Part shown: positions 1-13,607 of the stretch, piece after piece
How the letters are laid out: each line of letters begins with the position of its first letter
How positions within the stretch are numbered: position 1 is the stretch's first letter
Origin: Nonomuraea deserti
GTDB taxonomy: Bacteria > Actinomycetota > Actinomycetes > Streptosporangiales > Streptosporangiaceae
Direction: 5' to 3'
NCBI RefSeq assembly: GCF_004348685.1
Contig: NZ_SMKO01000014.1
Location: 1-64,000 of the forward strand
DNA length: 64,000 nucleotides
Notes under the pieces: model-generated
What the model saw: the letters and a program-made list of their open reading frames with translations, nothing else
What the model was told of the DNA's origin: nothing
Database searches by the model: none
Made by a program: the position numbers and the translations under genes

Positions 1-1544
1 GGGAAGGTCGTGGTCAGGGACGTGACGGTTGTGGCGACCGCCTCCGGAAGGCTGGACAGGCGGTGCAGTGGCGCCTCCAGCGGGGTCAGCTCCTCCGACC
101 ACGGGGCCGCCTCGCGGATGAGGGCCCTGGCGTCGTTCTTGGTGAGCGTGGTGCCCTGCTCGCGGGCCGCCGCGATGAGGGCCTCGCGCCACGTGTTGGC
201 CAGCTTGGCGTGACCGTTGTCCAGAATCCTGCGCAGCACGCGGGCCGCCGTGTCGCCGGGCTGCGGAAGGCGTACGGCGTCGAGTGTGTCCTCGCCGGCG
301 CTCGTCGTGTAGACGGCGGACAGCACGCCGGGCAGGGGCGGCAGGTCGGCTCCCAGGACGCGTACGTGGGAGGCGCGGGTCGCCAGGAGCAGGCGGGGCA
401 GCGCGGCCTCGAGGCCGGGCGGGAGGGCGACGGCCACGCGGCCGGGGGCGGCCGCGTACGGCTTGGCGAGCCAGGTCGACACCTTGACCCGGGGCTGGGT
501 GAGCTCCTTGGGCCATTCGCCCACCAGCAGGTCGGGCTCGAAGTCTGAAATGCCCCTCTCTGGGGCTGAGATGCCCTTGTGGGCGTTTTCTATGGCTTGC
601 GGGCCCTGAGTGTAGATGGCGGTGGCCTGGCGGCTCAGGCGGGACGTCACGGCCGGACGGGTCTTGCTGGTGGGCCGGAGGATGTACAGGTCGGCCGCCG
701 AGCCGATGGCCTCCGCGCCGAAATAGCGGTTGAAGTCGGGGTAGATGGCTTCATAGGCGAGGTTGAGGTCCGCCAGGGCCTGTTGGACCTTGAACGCCAG
801 CATGGGCATGCGCTCGCCGGCGCCGTAGGCCAGCAGCACCCGCCCGTCGTCCTTCAGCCCCTCCACGGCGCGCGCCACGAACAGGCCGACGCCCTCCGGC
901 GTGTACGGCGGGTCGGTGAGCGCCAGGTCATGGCCCCTGGCCGAGGCCGGCAGGCCGAGCCGCAGGTCGGCCCAGCGGGTGCGGACACCGAGCTCCTGGT
1001 CGTCGATGTAAGCCAGGATGCGCTCGTCGATGTCGGCCACCGTGACCTCGGTCTCCGGGTGGACGAGCTTGACGGCCAGCGAGGTCAGGTCGTGGTCGCC
1101 CACGCACAGCAGGCGCGCGCCCGGCAGCCAGAAGCGGGCGCCGAGCAGCAGCGCCCGCCGCAGCACGGTCTCGGGCGTGGCGGCGACGTGGTCGAGGACG
1201 TGCCGGGCGCGCGGGGCGCCGGCGATGAGGGCGCTCAGGCGGTCGAGCGCATCGGAGTAGTGGGGGAGCAGGTGGGCGACCGGGTCTTCCGGCGGCGGCG
1301 CAACGGCGAAGAGGTCCTGGTAGGCGGGGGTCCGGGCGAGCGGCACGCGGAAGGCGTCGCCGGATCGCTCCAGCGGCAGCTCGCGGAGCAGCGCCTCGAT
1401 GGTGCGCCTCGACGTGGCGGTCTCGCGGACCAGGCCGGCGAGCCGCCACCACTGGCCGTCGCACAGGAGCGTCAGCGCGTGTCTCAGCCGCCTGCTGTCG
1501 GCCCCGGCCTCTCGGAGCAGGCGCTCCACCCCGTCACGGTCCAT
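1..1544 (-). CDS. Bis-aminopropyl spermidine synthase (BpsA)-family protein, C-terminus beyond left edge
   Basis: The frame is open from an ATG at 1544 to the left edge, so about 514 residues are visible and the stop is outside. The middle shows a Rossmann-type methyltransferase-like fold: a VGDHDLTSLAV motif near residue 145, which resembles the GDDDLTS motif of branched-chain polyamine synthases, followed by VTVADIDERIL, and a DPPYTPEG motif near residue 210. The family (PF01861) transfers aminopropyl groups from decarboxylated S-adenosylmethionine onto spermidine. The N-terminal ~120 residues look like a winged-helix region. The actinobacterial role is not well established, so the reaction is inferred from the family. 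It is divergent from gltB across a 289-base gap. Confidence 0.7.
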   Translation of the reverse strand, partial: MDRDGVERLLREAGADSRRLRHALTLLCDGQWWRLAGLVRETATSRRTIEALLRELPLERSGDAFRVPLARTPAYQDLFAVAPPPEDPVAHLLPHYSDALDRLSALIAGAPRARHVLDHVAATPETVLRRALLLGARFWLPGARLLCVGDHDLTSLAVKLVHPETEVTVADIDERILAYIDDQELGVRTRWADLRLGLPASARGHDLALTDPPYTPEGVGLFVARAVEGLKDDGRVLLAYGAGERMPMLAFKVQQALADLNLAYEAIYPDFNRYFGAEAIGSAADLYILRPTSKTRPAVTSRLSRQATAIYTQGPQAIENAHKGISAPERGISDFEPDLLVGEWPKELTQPRVKVSTWLAKPYAAAPGRVAVALPPGLEAALPRLLLATRASHVRVLGADLPPLPGVLSAVYTTSAGEDTLDAVRLPQPGDTAARVLRRILDNGHAKLANTWREALIAAAREQGTTLTKNDARALIREAAPWSEELTPLEAPLHRLSSLPEAVATTVTSLTTTF

Positions 1545-1833
1545 GGGCAAACCCTATCGAGAGGCCAGGGGCTCGCCGGCCGCCGAGCGGGGCCGGCAGA
1601 AAATCGCCATCTCTGCCGCATACAGGTGCGCCGAACCGGGAATGACACGGGCCTCGCCCAGAGTTTGGGATAGAGAGTTCGGATGCTGGACCAGCCCGAA
1701 TGTTCGCAATGCGGACGTGGCGGGCACCATTCCGGCAGGGTGTTGTAACCTCTACCCACGATATGCAGCAGGGCCAACGTCGTCCCCGCCTGTAGAGCAG
1801 TTCGAGACAGACGATGACGACGGGAGGGATTAA

Positions 1834-6339
<4,506 letters not shown>

Positions 6340-6416
6340 CCCGCCGTGATGAGCCGTGCCGCCATGGCGGGCTGTGCTTGTCAACCACTGTTCAGGGTTA
6401 AGGGAGGCGTAACCGA

Positions 6417-7895
6417 ATGGCTGACCCGAAGGGTTTCCTCACGCATGACCGGGAGCTGCCGGCGCGCCGCCCCGTGGACGTCCGCATCAGCGACTGGCGG
6501 GAGGTCTACCAGGACTTCCCGCAGGAGAAGCTGACCAAGCAGGCGGCCCGCTGCATGGACTGCGGCATCCCGTTCTGCCACAACGGCTGCCCGCTCGGCA
6601 ACCTCATCCCCGAGTGGAACGACCTCGTCTTCCGCACCGACTGGCGCGAGGCGATCGAGCGGCTGCACGCCACGAACAACTTCCCGGAGTTCACCGGCAG
6701 GCTCTGCCCGGCTCCGTGCGAGGCGGCGTGCGTGCTCGGCATCAACGCCGACCCGGTGGCGATCAAGCGGGTCGAGGTCGAGATCATCGACCGGGCGTTC
6801 GCCGAGGGCTGGGTGACCCCCCAGCCCCCGGCCGTCAAGACCGGCAAGAAGGTCGCCGTCGTCGGCTCGGGGCCCGCGGGCCTGGCCGCCGCCCAGCAGC
6901 TCACCAGGGCCGGGCACCACGTGGTGGTGTTCGAGCGGGCCGACAGGATCGGCGGGCTGCTGCGCTACGGCATCCCCGAGTTCAAGATGGAGAAGCGGCA
7001 CATCAACCGCCGCCTCGACCAGATGCGGGCCGAGGGCACCGAGTTCCGCACCGGCGTCAACGTCGGCGTCGACATCACCGCCGCCGAGCTGCGCGAGCAG
7101 TTCGACGCCGTGGTGCTGTCGGGCGGCGCCACCCAGTGGCGTGACCTGCCGGTGCCCGGGCGCGAGCTCAATGGCGTCTACCAGGCCATGGAATACCTGC
7201 CGCTGTCCAACAAGGTCCAGGAAGGCGACCTCGACCGGTCACCGATCTCGGCCGAGGGCAGGCACGTGGTGGTGATCGGCGGTGGCGACACCGGCGCCGA
7301 CTGCATCGGCACGGCGATCAGGCAGGGTGCGAAGTCCGTCACCCAGCTCGAGATCATGCCCCAGCCGCCGGCGACCCGGCCGGGCAACCAGCCGTGGCCG
7401 ACGTACCCCATGCTGTTCAAGATGGAGAGCGCCCACGAGGAGCTCGCCGACGGCGGGGGAGCGCGGGTCTACGCCGTCTCCACCACCGAGTTCGCCGGCG
7501 ACGCCGACGGCAACGTGCGGGCGCTGCGGCTGGTCGAGGTCGAGGGGCCGCAAAGCGGCTTCAAGCCGATCCCCGGCACCGAGCGGGAGATCCCGGCCGA
7601 GCTGGTCACCCTGTCCATGGGCTTCCTCGGCCCGGAGAAGGGCGCCCTGCTGCAGGACCTCGCCGCCGTCGCCGGTGACGGCTTCTACGACGCTCGGGGC
7701 AACGTCTCGCGCGACAAGACGTACATGTCCAAGGTGGACGGCGTCTTCGTGGCGGGCGACATGGGGCGCGGGCAGTCGCTCATCGTCTGGGCCATCGCCG
7801 AGGGCCGCGCGGCGGCCTCGGGCGTGGACCGGTTCCTGACGGGGGAGACGGCCCTGCCGTACCCGATCCTGCCCACCGCCCGCCCCCTGGTCTGA
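6417..7895 (+). CDS. gltD: Glutamate synthase small subunit
   Basis: Glutamate synthase beta subunit, 492 residues. It feeds electrons from NADPH through FAD and Fe-S clusters to GltB. The N-terminal Fe-S domain shows Cys46, Cys49, Cys54 and Cys58 (CMDCGIPFCHNGC) and a second set at Cys97, Cys101 and Cys105. A FAD-binding GSGPAGLAAA motif follows near residue 150 and an NADPH-binding GGGDTGADC motif near residue 290. The start ATG is preceded by GGAGG about nine bases upstream. It lies downstream of gltB in the same direction, and a strong hairpin after the stop ends the unit. Confidence 0.97.
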   Translation: MADPKGFLTHDRELPARRPVDVRISDWREVYQDFPQEKLTKQAARCMDCGIPFCHNGCPLGNLIPEWNDLVFRTDWREAIERLHATNNFPEFTGRLCPAPCEAACVLGINADPVAIKRVEVEIIDRAFAEGWVTPQPPAVKTGKKVAVVGSGPAGLAAAQQLTRAGHHVVVFERADRIGGLLRYGIPEFKMEKRHINRRLDQMRAEGTEFRTGVNVGVDITAAELREQFDAVVLSGGATQWRDLPVPGRELNGVYQAMEYLPLSNKVQEGDLDRSPISAEGRHVVVIGGGDTGADCIGTAIRQGAKSVTQLEIMPQPPATRPGNQPWPTYPMLFKMESAHEELADGGGARVYAVSTTEFAGDADGNVRALRLVEVEGPQSGFKPIPGTEREIPAELVTLSMGFLGPEKGALLQDLAAVAGDGFYDARGNVSRDKTYMSKVDGVFVAGDMGRGQSLIVWAIAEGRAAASGVDRFLTGETALPYPILPTARPLV

Positions 7896-7904
7896 CGGCA
7901 CGCG

Positions 7905-7931
7905 CCGGGGCCGCCCACGAGGCGGCCCCGG
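7905..7931. terminator. Bidirectional hairpin terminator between gltD and the MmyB-type regulator
   Basis: Perfect 11-bp GC stem (7905-7915 with 7921-7931) and a five-base loop, between the convergent stops of gltD and the regulator. There is no clear T tract on either strand, which is common in high-GC actinomycetes. Confidence 0.7.
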
Positions 7932-7941
7932 ATCCGTGCGC

Positions 7942-8838
7942 TCAGCGGGGGGTGAGGGCGCTCTCGGCGCCGGCCGCGCCACGAGGTACGGGAGCCGCGC
8001 AGGCGCGGGCCACGGCGTCCAGCACGCGTTGGGAGGCGGGGTCGGCGGCGCGGTAGACGACCAGCCGCTGATCGGGGGAGTGCAACGGGGCGAGCACTTC
8101 GTAGTCGACGGTCAGCGGGCCCTGCGTGGCGTGCAGGAGCCGCTTCCGGCCCCTGGCGTTCACCTTGACGTCGCGCAGCGCCCACAGGCGGGCGACCTCC
8201 TCGCTGCCGGAGGTGAGGCCGTCGATCAGCTCCGACAGGGCGGTGTCGTCCGGATGGGCCGCCCACGCGGCACGCAGATCGGCGATGCCCTCCCGGATGA
8301 CGCGTTCCCTGTCGCGGTAGAACGTGCCCAGGCCCGGGTGCAGCACGCACAACCACATGCTGTTGCGCTGCTCGGGCGGCAGCGCGCCGAAGTCCAGCAT
8401 CAGCCCCGCCATCTCCGGGTTCCAGGCGATGATGTCGAAGCGGTGGTTGAGCAGCATGGCGGGCAGCGGCGACAGGTCGGCCACGAGCCGGGCCAGCGGA
8501 CCCGCCTCGTCGGCGGCGGGCGCCCTGCGCGCCGTGGGCTGCCGGGCGGGCCGCTGCCCGGCCAGGTCGAACAGGTAGGCCCGCTCGTCCTCGCTCAGCC
8601 GCAGCGCGCCGGCCAGCGCCTCCAGCACCTCGGGCGAGGGACGCAGCCCGCGCCCTTGCTCCAGGCGGATCACGTAGTCGACGCTGACCCCGGCCAGCTC
8701 GGCGACCTCTTCCCTGCGCAGGCCCGGGGTGCGGCGCGGCGCCCGCCGGGCGGGCAGCGCCATGTCGCCGGGGTGCAGCCGCTCGCGGCGCGTGCGCAGG
8801 AAGGCCGCCAGCTCGCGCGTCGGGTTCACGGTGTTCAT
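7942..8838 (-). CDS. XRE/MmyB-type transcriptional regulator
   Basis: 298 residues. The N-terminal helix-turn-helix spans about residues 8-75 (RRTPGLRREEVAELAGVSVD). The C-terminal half matches the MmyB-type ligand-binding domain, with features such as WNPEMAGLMLDFG and a terminal stretch around LAPLHSPDQRLVVYRA. Proteins of this build in actinomycetes often sit divergent from an oxidoreductase and control it. Here an aldo/keto reductase starts 92 bases away on the other strand, so local control of that gene is likely but not shown. The domain is thought to bind a small hydrophobic ligand; the ligand is unknown. Confidence 0.9.
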   Translation of the reverse strand: MNTVNPTRELAAFLRTRRERLHPGDMALPARRAPRRTPGLRREEVAELAGVSVDYVIRLEQGRGLRPSPEVLEALAGALRLSEDERAYLFDLAGQRPARQPTARRAPAADEAGPLARLVADLSPLPAMLLNHRFDIIAWNPEMAGLMLDFGALPPEQRNSMWLCVLHPGLGTFYRDRERVIREGIADLRAAWAAHPDDTALSELIDGLTSGSEEVARLWALRDVKVNARGRKRLLHATQGPLTVDYEVLAPLHSPDQRLVVYRAADPASQRVLDAVARACAAPVPRGAAGAESALTPR

Positions 8839-8930
8839 CTCTTCGATCCTACGATCCGCATGCCTGGGAAGGCCGGTCCCAGGATGAGCCTTCCCTTACC
8901 CTGGGCCGCGGGGCGGAGCAGCCTGGAGGC

Positions 8931-9995
8931 ATGACGTATCTTGACACGTACCGCCTGCTGGGCCGCTCCGGCCTGAGGGTCTCGCCGCTGGCGCTGGGGA
9001 CCATGACGTTCGGGACCGAATGGGGCTGGGGCTCGGACGAGGACGAATCACGCCGGGTCTTCGACACGTACGTGGACCGCGGCGGCAACTTCATCGACAC
9101 CGCCAGCCAGTACACGGAGGGCACCGCTGAGACTTTGGTCGGCGAGTTCGCGGCCGGGCGGCGCGAGCAGCTCGTGCTGGCCACGAAGTACACCATGGCC
9201 AGGCGCGCCGGCGACCCCAACTCGGGCGGCAACCACCGCAAGAGCATGGTGCAGTCGGTCGAGTCGAGCCTGCGCCGCCTGAACACCGACTACATCGATC
9301 TGCTGTACCTGCACGCCTGGGACTTCACCACGCCGGTTGAGGAGGTCCTGCGCGCCATGGACGACCTCGTCCGCATGGGCAAGGTCGTCTACGTCGGCAT
9401 CTCCGACACGCCCGCCTGGCAGATCTCCCGCATGCAGGCCATCGCCGACCTGCGCGGCTGGGCGCCGCTGATCGCCCTGCAGATCGAGTACAGCCTGGCC
9501 GAACGGACGGTGGAGCGCGATCTCATCCCCATGGCCAGCGAGATGGGCCTCGGCGTCATCCCGTGGTCGCCGCTGGCCAGCGGCGTGCTGACCGGCAAGT
9601 ACACCCGGGCCGACCTCGAGCTGGGTGAGGGCAGCGCGGACCCGTCCGGCTCCCGTAAGAACGTCGCGGCGGCCAACGGCTCGCTGACCGAGCGGGCGCT
9701 GGGCGTCGCCGAGGTGGTCAAGCAGGTGGCCGCCGAGGTCGGCGCGACGCCGTCACAGGTGGCATTGGCCTGGACGACGCTCGAGCCCGCCGTGACGGCT
9801 CCCATCGTGGGGGCGCGTACGGCGGCGCAGCTCGAGGACAACCTGGGCGCCCTCGACGTGCGGTTCACGGAGGAGCAGCTGGTGAGACTGGCCGAGGTCA
9901 GCCGGGTGGATCTGGGTTTCCCGCACGAGTTCCTGATGCGTCCCATGACGCGCCAGGTGATGTTCGGCGACGCCGAGATCGAGCTCGCCCGCTGA
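8931..9995 (+). CDS. Aldo/keto reductase
   Basis: 354-residue NADPH-dependent aldo/keto reductase of the YajO/Gre type. The catalytic tetrad is visible: Asp and Tyr in FIDTASQYTEG, Lys in VLATKYTMA and His in DLLYLHAW. The C-terminal cofactor loop (TAPIVGARTAAQLEDNLGAL) is typical. The substrate cannot be read from sequence. It is divergent from the MmyB-type regulator, which probably controls it, and is followed by a hairpin terminator. Confidence 0.92.
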   Translation: MTYLDTYRLLGRSGLRVSPLALGTMTFGTEWGWGSDEDESRRVFDTYVDRGGNFIDTASQYTEGTAETLVGEFAAGRREQLVLATKYTMARRAGDPNSGGNHRKSMVQSVESSLRRLNTDYIDLLYLHAWDFTTPVEEVLRAMDDLVRMGKVVYVGISDTPAWQISRMQAIADLRGWAPLIALQIEYSLAERTVERDLIPMASEMGLGVIPWSPLASGVLTGKYTRADLELGEGSADPSGSRKNVAAANGSLTERALGVAEVVKQVAAEVGATPSQVALAWTTLEPAVTAPIVGARTAAQLEDNLGALDVRFTEEQLVRLAEVSRVDLGFPHEFLMRPMTRQVMFGDAEIELAR

Positions 9996-10031
9996 GCGGC
10001 GGCGCCTGCCGGGCTGGGCCGGCGCGCCTTC

Positions 10032-10058
10032 CGGTGCCCGCCGGTGCGGCGGGCACCG
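10032..10058. terminator. Hairpin terminator after the aldo/keto reductase
   Basis: Perfect 11-bp stem (10032-10042 with 10048-10058), five-base loop, 37 bases after the aldo/keto reductase stop. Confidence 0.65.
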
Positions 10059-10193
10059 TCACGTGCCGCGCAGCGGGCTGGGGGTATTGACCCACCTTCG
10101 CCACCCATCAACCGAAATTTCACTACTAAGGCGCATCGCTGATTGACTGTCGGGAAGATGCAGCTTCACGGCCAGTCAGCGGATGGGGGAACT

Positions 10194-11846
10194 ATGCGGC
10201 GAGTCGCCTCTGGAACGATGGCGCTCGCCGCCGCACTCGCCCTCGCCGGCTGCGCACAGCCGGCCACGGCCCCCCGGAAACCGGCCGGGCCCCAGAGCGA
10301 CTATCTCGTCTTCTACGCGGCGGGACGGCACACCCAGGCCGTGAACGCCGTCGAACGGGCCGGCGGCACCACGGTCGGAGAGGACTCCAGGCTCGGCTAC
10401 CTCCTGGCCAGGGGCGCGGGCGGCGGCTTCGCCGAGGGCGTGGGCGCCGACCAGGCCATCGTGGGCGTGTCCGCCGACCGGCGCATCGGTTTCGCCACGG
10501 CTCACCAGGGCACTCATCAGGCGGCTCTGCGCCGGCGGCCCGCGGCCTTCCCCGACGCGTCGTCGTTCACGAAGAGCACGGCGGAGCCGCTCGCCGGCCG
10601 CCAGTGGAACATGCGCATGATCGGCGCGGAGCGCGCGAACACCAAGGCCCCCGGCACCAAGAAGGTCCTGGTCGGCGTCATCGACACCGGCGTCGACGGC
10701 AAGCACCCCGACATCGCCCCCAACTTCAACCGCGAGCTGAGCCGCAACTTCGTCACCGACCGGCCCAAGGACGAGCGCGGCGAGACGCTCGACGGCCCCT
10801 GCGAGGCCGAGGGCTGCAAGGACCCCGCCGACGTGGACGACGACGGCCACGGCACCCACGTCGCCAGCACGATCGCCTCCCCGATCAACGGCATCGGCAT
10901 CGCGGGCGTGGCGCCCGGCGTGCAGATCGTGAACCTCAGGGCCGGCCAGGACTCCGGGTTCTTCTTCCTCAAACCCAGCCTCGACGCGCTCGCCCACGCG
11001 GCCGACATCGGCGTGGACGTCGTGAACATGAGCTACTACGTCGACCCCTGGCTGTTCAACTGCAAGGCCAACGCGGCCGACACCAAGAAGCAGCAGCTGG
11101 AGCAGCAGGCCGTCATCACCGGCATGCAGCGGGCCCTGGACTACGCCAGGAGTAGGGGCGTCACGCTCATCTCCGCCCTCGGCAACGGCGGCACCGACCT
11201 CGGCCATCCCAAGGTCGACGACCAGAGCCCCGGCTACCCGAAGGGCGACGAGAAGGAACGCAAGATCGACAACTCCTGCGTCAACGTGCCCGCGGAGTCC
11301 GGCGGCGTCGTCTCCGTCTCCGCGGTCGGTCCGTCGGGACGCAAGGCGATCTACAGCGACTACGGCGTCGAGCAGACCGACCTGGCCGCGCCCGGGGGCG
11401 ACATCCTCGACGGTCAGGGCGCCAAGGCCGACCGGGGGATCCTGGCCGCCGCACCCGAGCACGTGCTGCGCGCGTCCGGGCGCATCGACGCCAGGGGCAA
11501 CCCCAAGGGTGCGGACGTGGTCAAGGACTGCAAGGACGGCCGCTGCTCGTACTACCAGTATCTGGAGGGCACCTCCATGGCCTCGCCGCACGCCACCGGG
11601 GTCGCGGCGATCCTGATCAGCCGCTTCGGCAAGCCCGGCAAGGGCGGGGTCCACCTGGATCCGGCCACCACCGAGCGGCTGCTCCACAAGACCGCGACCC
11701 AGAAGGCGTGCCCGACGCCCCGCCGCTACGTCTACAAGATCTACAACAAGACCGAGACACACGAGTGCGAGGGCGACAGAGCGGACAACGGCTTCTACGG
11801 CCACGGCATCGTGGACGCCTGGAAGGCCGCCACCACCGAACAATGA
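10194..11846 (+). CDS. Secreted S8 subtilisin-like serine protease, predicted lipoprotein
   Basis: 550 residues from the ATG at 10194. I prefer this to the upstream TTG at 10143 because it starts a proper lipoprotein signal peptide (MRRVASGTMALAAALALAGC, Cys20) and has a GGGGGA stretch just before it. Residues about 35-105 resemble an inhibitor/propeptide-like domain. The catalytic triad is complete: Asp164 (GVIDTGVDGKHPD), His219 (DDDGHGTHVAS) and Ser461 (GTSMASPHATG), with the oxyanion Asn331. Several cysteines suggest disulfides. It is probably anchored on the outer face of the membrane and acts on extracellular protein; the substrate is unknown. Confidence 0.93.
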   Translation: MRRVASGTMALAAALALAGCAQPATAPRKPAGPQSDYLVFYAAGRHTQAVNAVERAGGTTVGEDSRLGYLLARGAGGGFAEGVGADQAIVGVSADRRIGFATAHQGTHQAALRRRPAAFPDASSFTKSTAEPLAGRQWNMRMIGAERANTKAPGTKKVLVGVIDTGVDGKHPDIAPNFNRELSRNFVTDRPKDERGETLDGPCEAEGCKDPADVDDDGHGTHVASTIASPINGIGIAGVAPGVQIVNLRAGQDSGFFFLKPSLDALAHAADIGVDVVNMSYYVDPWLFNCKANAADTKKQQLEQQAVITGMQRALDYARSRGVTLISALGNGGTDLGHPKVDDQSPGYPKGDEKERKIDNSCVNVPAESGGVVSVSAVGPSGRKAIYSDYGVEQTDLAAPGGDILDGQGAKADRGILAAAPEHVLRASGRIDARGNPKGADVVKDCKDGRCSYYQYLEGTSMASPHATGVAAILISRFGKPGKGGVHLDPATTERLLHKTATQKACPTPRRYVYKIYNKTETHECEGDRADNGFYGHGIVDAWKAATTEQ

Positions 11847-12047
11847 CAGCGTGATGCGCCCGGAGAACTACCCGCTACCGTGACGGCGTGGTTCGCCCAG
11901 AGCAGTACCTGAAGCCGTGACCCGCCCGGAGCAGTACTCGAACTTGGCCCGTCTGGGGGGCGCCGTTCTCGTTCTGTTCCCCTTCTGCGGGTACGTTCTC
12001 CGTCGTCAGTGACTGTTAAGTGGTCTGTACCAATTAAGGTAGGACTC

Positions 12048-13478
12048 GTGACTCGTCGCGCGAAAATCGTCTGCACCCTCGGCCCCGCCACTTCGTCCAA
12101 AGAACGCCTGCACGAGCTGATCGCCGCCGGCATGGACGTGGCACGGTTCAACCTCAGTCATGGCAACCATGACCTGCACAGAGAGGTCTACGACCGGGTC
12201 CGGGAGGTGGCGGCCGACCTCGGCCGCGGTGTAGGCGTGCTCGCCGACCTGCAGGGCCCCAAGATCCGAGTCGGCACGTTCGAAGAGGGCCCGGTCAGGC
12301 TGGGCTTCGGCGACGTCTTCACCATCACCACCGAAGACGTGCCGGGCGACCGCGAGCAGGTCTCCACCACCTACAAGGGGCTGCCCAACGACGTCCGCCC
12401 CGGCGACACGATCCTCGTCGACGACGGCCGCCTCGTGCTCGAGGCCACCCGCGTCGACGGCGACCGCATCGCCACCCGCGTCGTCATCGGCGGCATGATC
12501 TCCGACAACAAGGGCCTCAACCTGCCCGGCGTCAACGTCAGCGCCCCCGCGCTGACCGACAAGGACGAAGCCGACCTGCGCTGGGCGCTGCGCACCGGGT
12601 GCGACATGATCGCCCTGTCGTTCGTCCGCCGCCCGTCCGACGCCGACGTCGTGCGCAACATCATGGAGCAGGAGGCCGTGCGCCTCCCGCTGCTCGCCAA
12701 GATCGAGAAGCCGCAGGCCGTCGACCGCCTCCCCGACATCGTCGAGGCCTTCGACGGCATCATGGTGGCCCGCGGCGACCTCGGCGTCGAGCTTCCGCTC
12801 GAGCAGGTGCCGATCGTGCAGCGGCGCATCATCGAGCTGTGCCGCGAGAAGGCCCGCCCGGTCATCGTCGCCACCCAGATGCTCGACTCCATGATGAGCT
12901 CCCCGCGCCCCACCCGCGCCGAGGCCTCCGACGTGGCCTACGCGGTCATGGACGGCGCCGACGCGGTCATGCTGTCCGGCGAGACCTCCGTCGGCAACTA
13001 CCCGATCGAGGCCGTCTCCACGATGGACCGCATCGCCTGCGCCGCGGAGAAGCACTCCCTGCACGCCACCCACACGCTGGAGCGCATGCCGGAGACGACC
13101 GGAGGCGCCATCGCCAGGGCCGCGGCCGAGGTCGGCGCGATCGTCGGGGCCAAGGCGCTGGTGGCGTTCACGATGTCGGGCGAGACGGCGCGGCGGCTGG
13201 CCCGCTACCGCTCGCCGATCCCGCTGCTGGCCTTCACGTCGGCGCCCCACGTGCGGGGGCAGCTCTCGCTGACGTGGGGGGTGGAGACGTTCCACGTGCC
13301 GTTCGTCCACCACACCGACGACATGGTGCGGCAGGTCGAGGCCTCGCTGCTGTCGTCGGGGCGGCTGGAGAAGGGCGACAAGGTCGTCATCGTGGCCGGC
13401 TCACCTCCCGGCACCCCGGGCTCCACCAACGCCCTGCGCGTCCACACCATCGGATCCGCCGTGTCCCACGCGCACTGA
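12048..13478 (+). CDS. pyk: Pyruvate kinase
   Basis: 476 residues from the GTG at 12048. This start is preferred over the in-frame GTG at 12009 because an AAGGTAGGA ribosome-binding site lies just before it and the product begins TRRAKIVCTLGPAT, the usual pyruvate kinase N-terminus. Visible motifs are the PEP/ADP-binding NLSHGNH, the catalytic KIEKPQAVDRL, ARGDLGVELP, and ATQMLDSMM. It converts phosphoenolpyruvate and ADP to pyruvate and ATP in glycolysis. It is monocistronic and ends at a long inverted repeat shared with dapD. Confidence 0.97.
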   Translation: MTRRAKIVCTLGPATSSKERLHELIAAGMDVARFNLSHGNHDLHREVYDRVREVAADLGRGVGVLADLQGPKIRVGTFEEGPVRLGFGDVFTITTEDVPGDREQVSTTYKGLPNDVRPGDTILVDDGRLVLEATRVDGDRIATRVVIGGMISDNKGLNLPGVNVSAPALTDKDEADLRWALRTGCDMIALSFVRRPSDADVVRNIMEQEAVRLPLLAKIEKPQAVDRLPDIVEAFDGIMVARGDLGVELPLEQVPIVQRRIIELCREKARPVIVATQMLDSMMSSPRPTRAEASDVAYAVMDGADAVMLSGETSVGNYPIEAVSTMDRIACAAEKHSLHATHTLERMPETTGGAIARAAAEVGAIVGAKALVAFTMSGETARRLARYRSPIPLLAFTSAPHVRGQLSLTWGVETFHVPFVHHTDDMVRQVEASLLSSGRLEKGDKVVIVAGSPPGTPGSTNALRVHTIGSAVSHAH

Positions 13479-13488
13479 CGCCTCTTCT

Positions 13489-13591
13489 CCGGCTGGTCGG
13501 GCTTTCCCTTCTTCCTTTACGGCTTCGCGTGGTTCAGCCACCCGCCGCAGGTGGCTGAAGCCGTAAAGGAAGAGAAAGCCGAACCAGCCGG
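13489..13591. terminator. Long imperfect inverted repeat between convergent pyk and dapD
   Basis: Left arm 13489-13542 and right arm 13550-13591 pair along almost their whole length. The left arm carries about 12 extra bases that would bulge out. The loop is seven bases. It sits between two convergent stops and includes a T-rich and an A-rich arm, so it most likely acts as a bidirectional terminator. Confidence 0.7.
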
Positions 13592-13607
13592 AAAGGAGAT
13601 GGGTCGG

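Noticed and set aside
10143-10193. TTG start for the subtilisin-like protease
   Set aside because: It would put 17 polar residues before the lipoprotein signal peptide; the ATG at 10194 starts the signal directly.
11847-12047. A small gene between the protease and pyk
   Set aside because: No frame with plausible start and codon usage; only a likely pyk promoter region remains.
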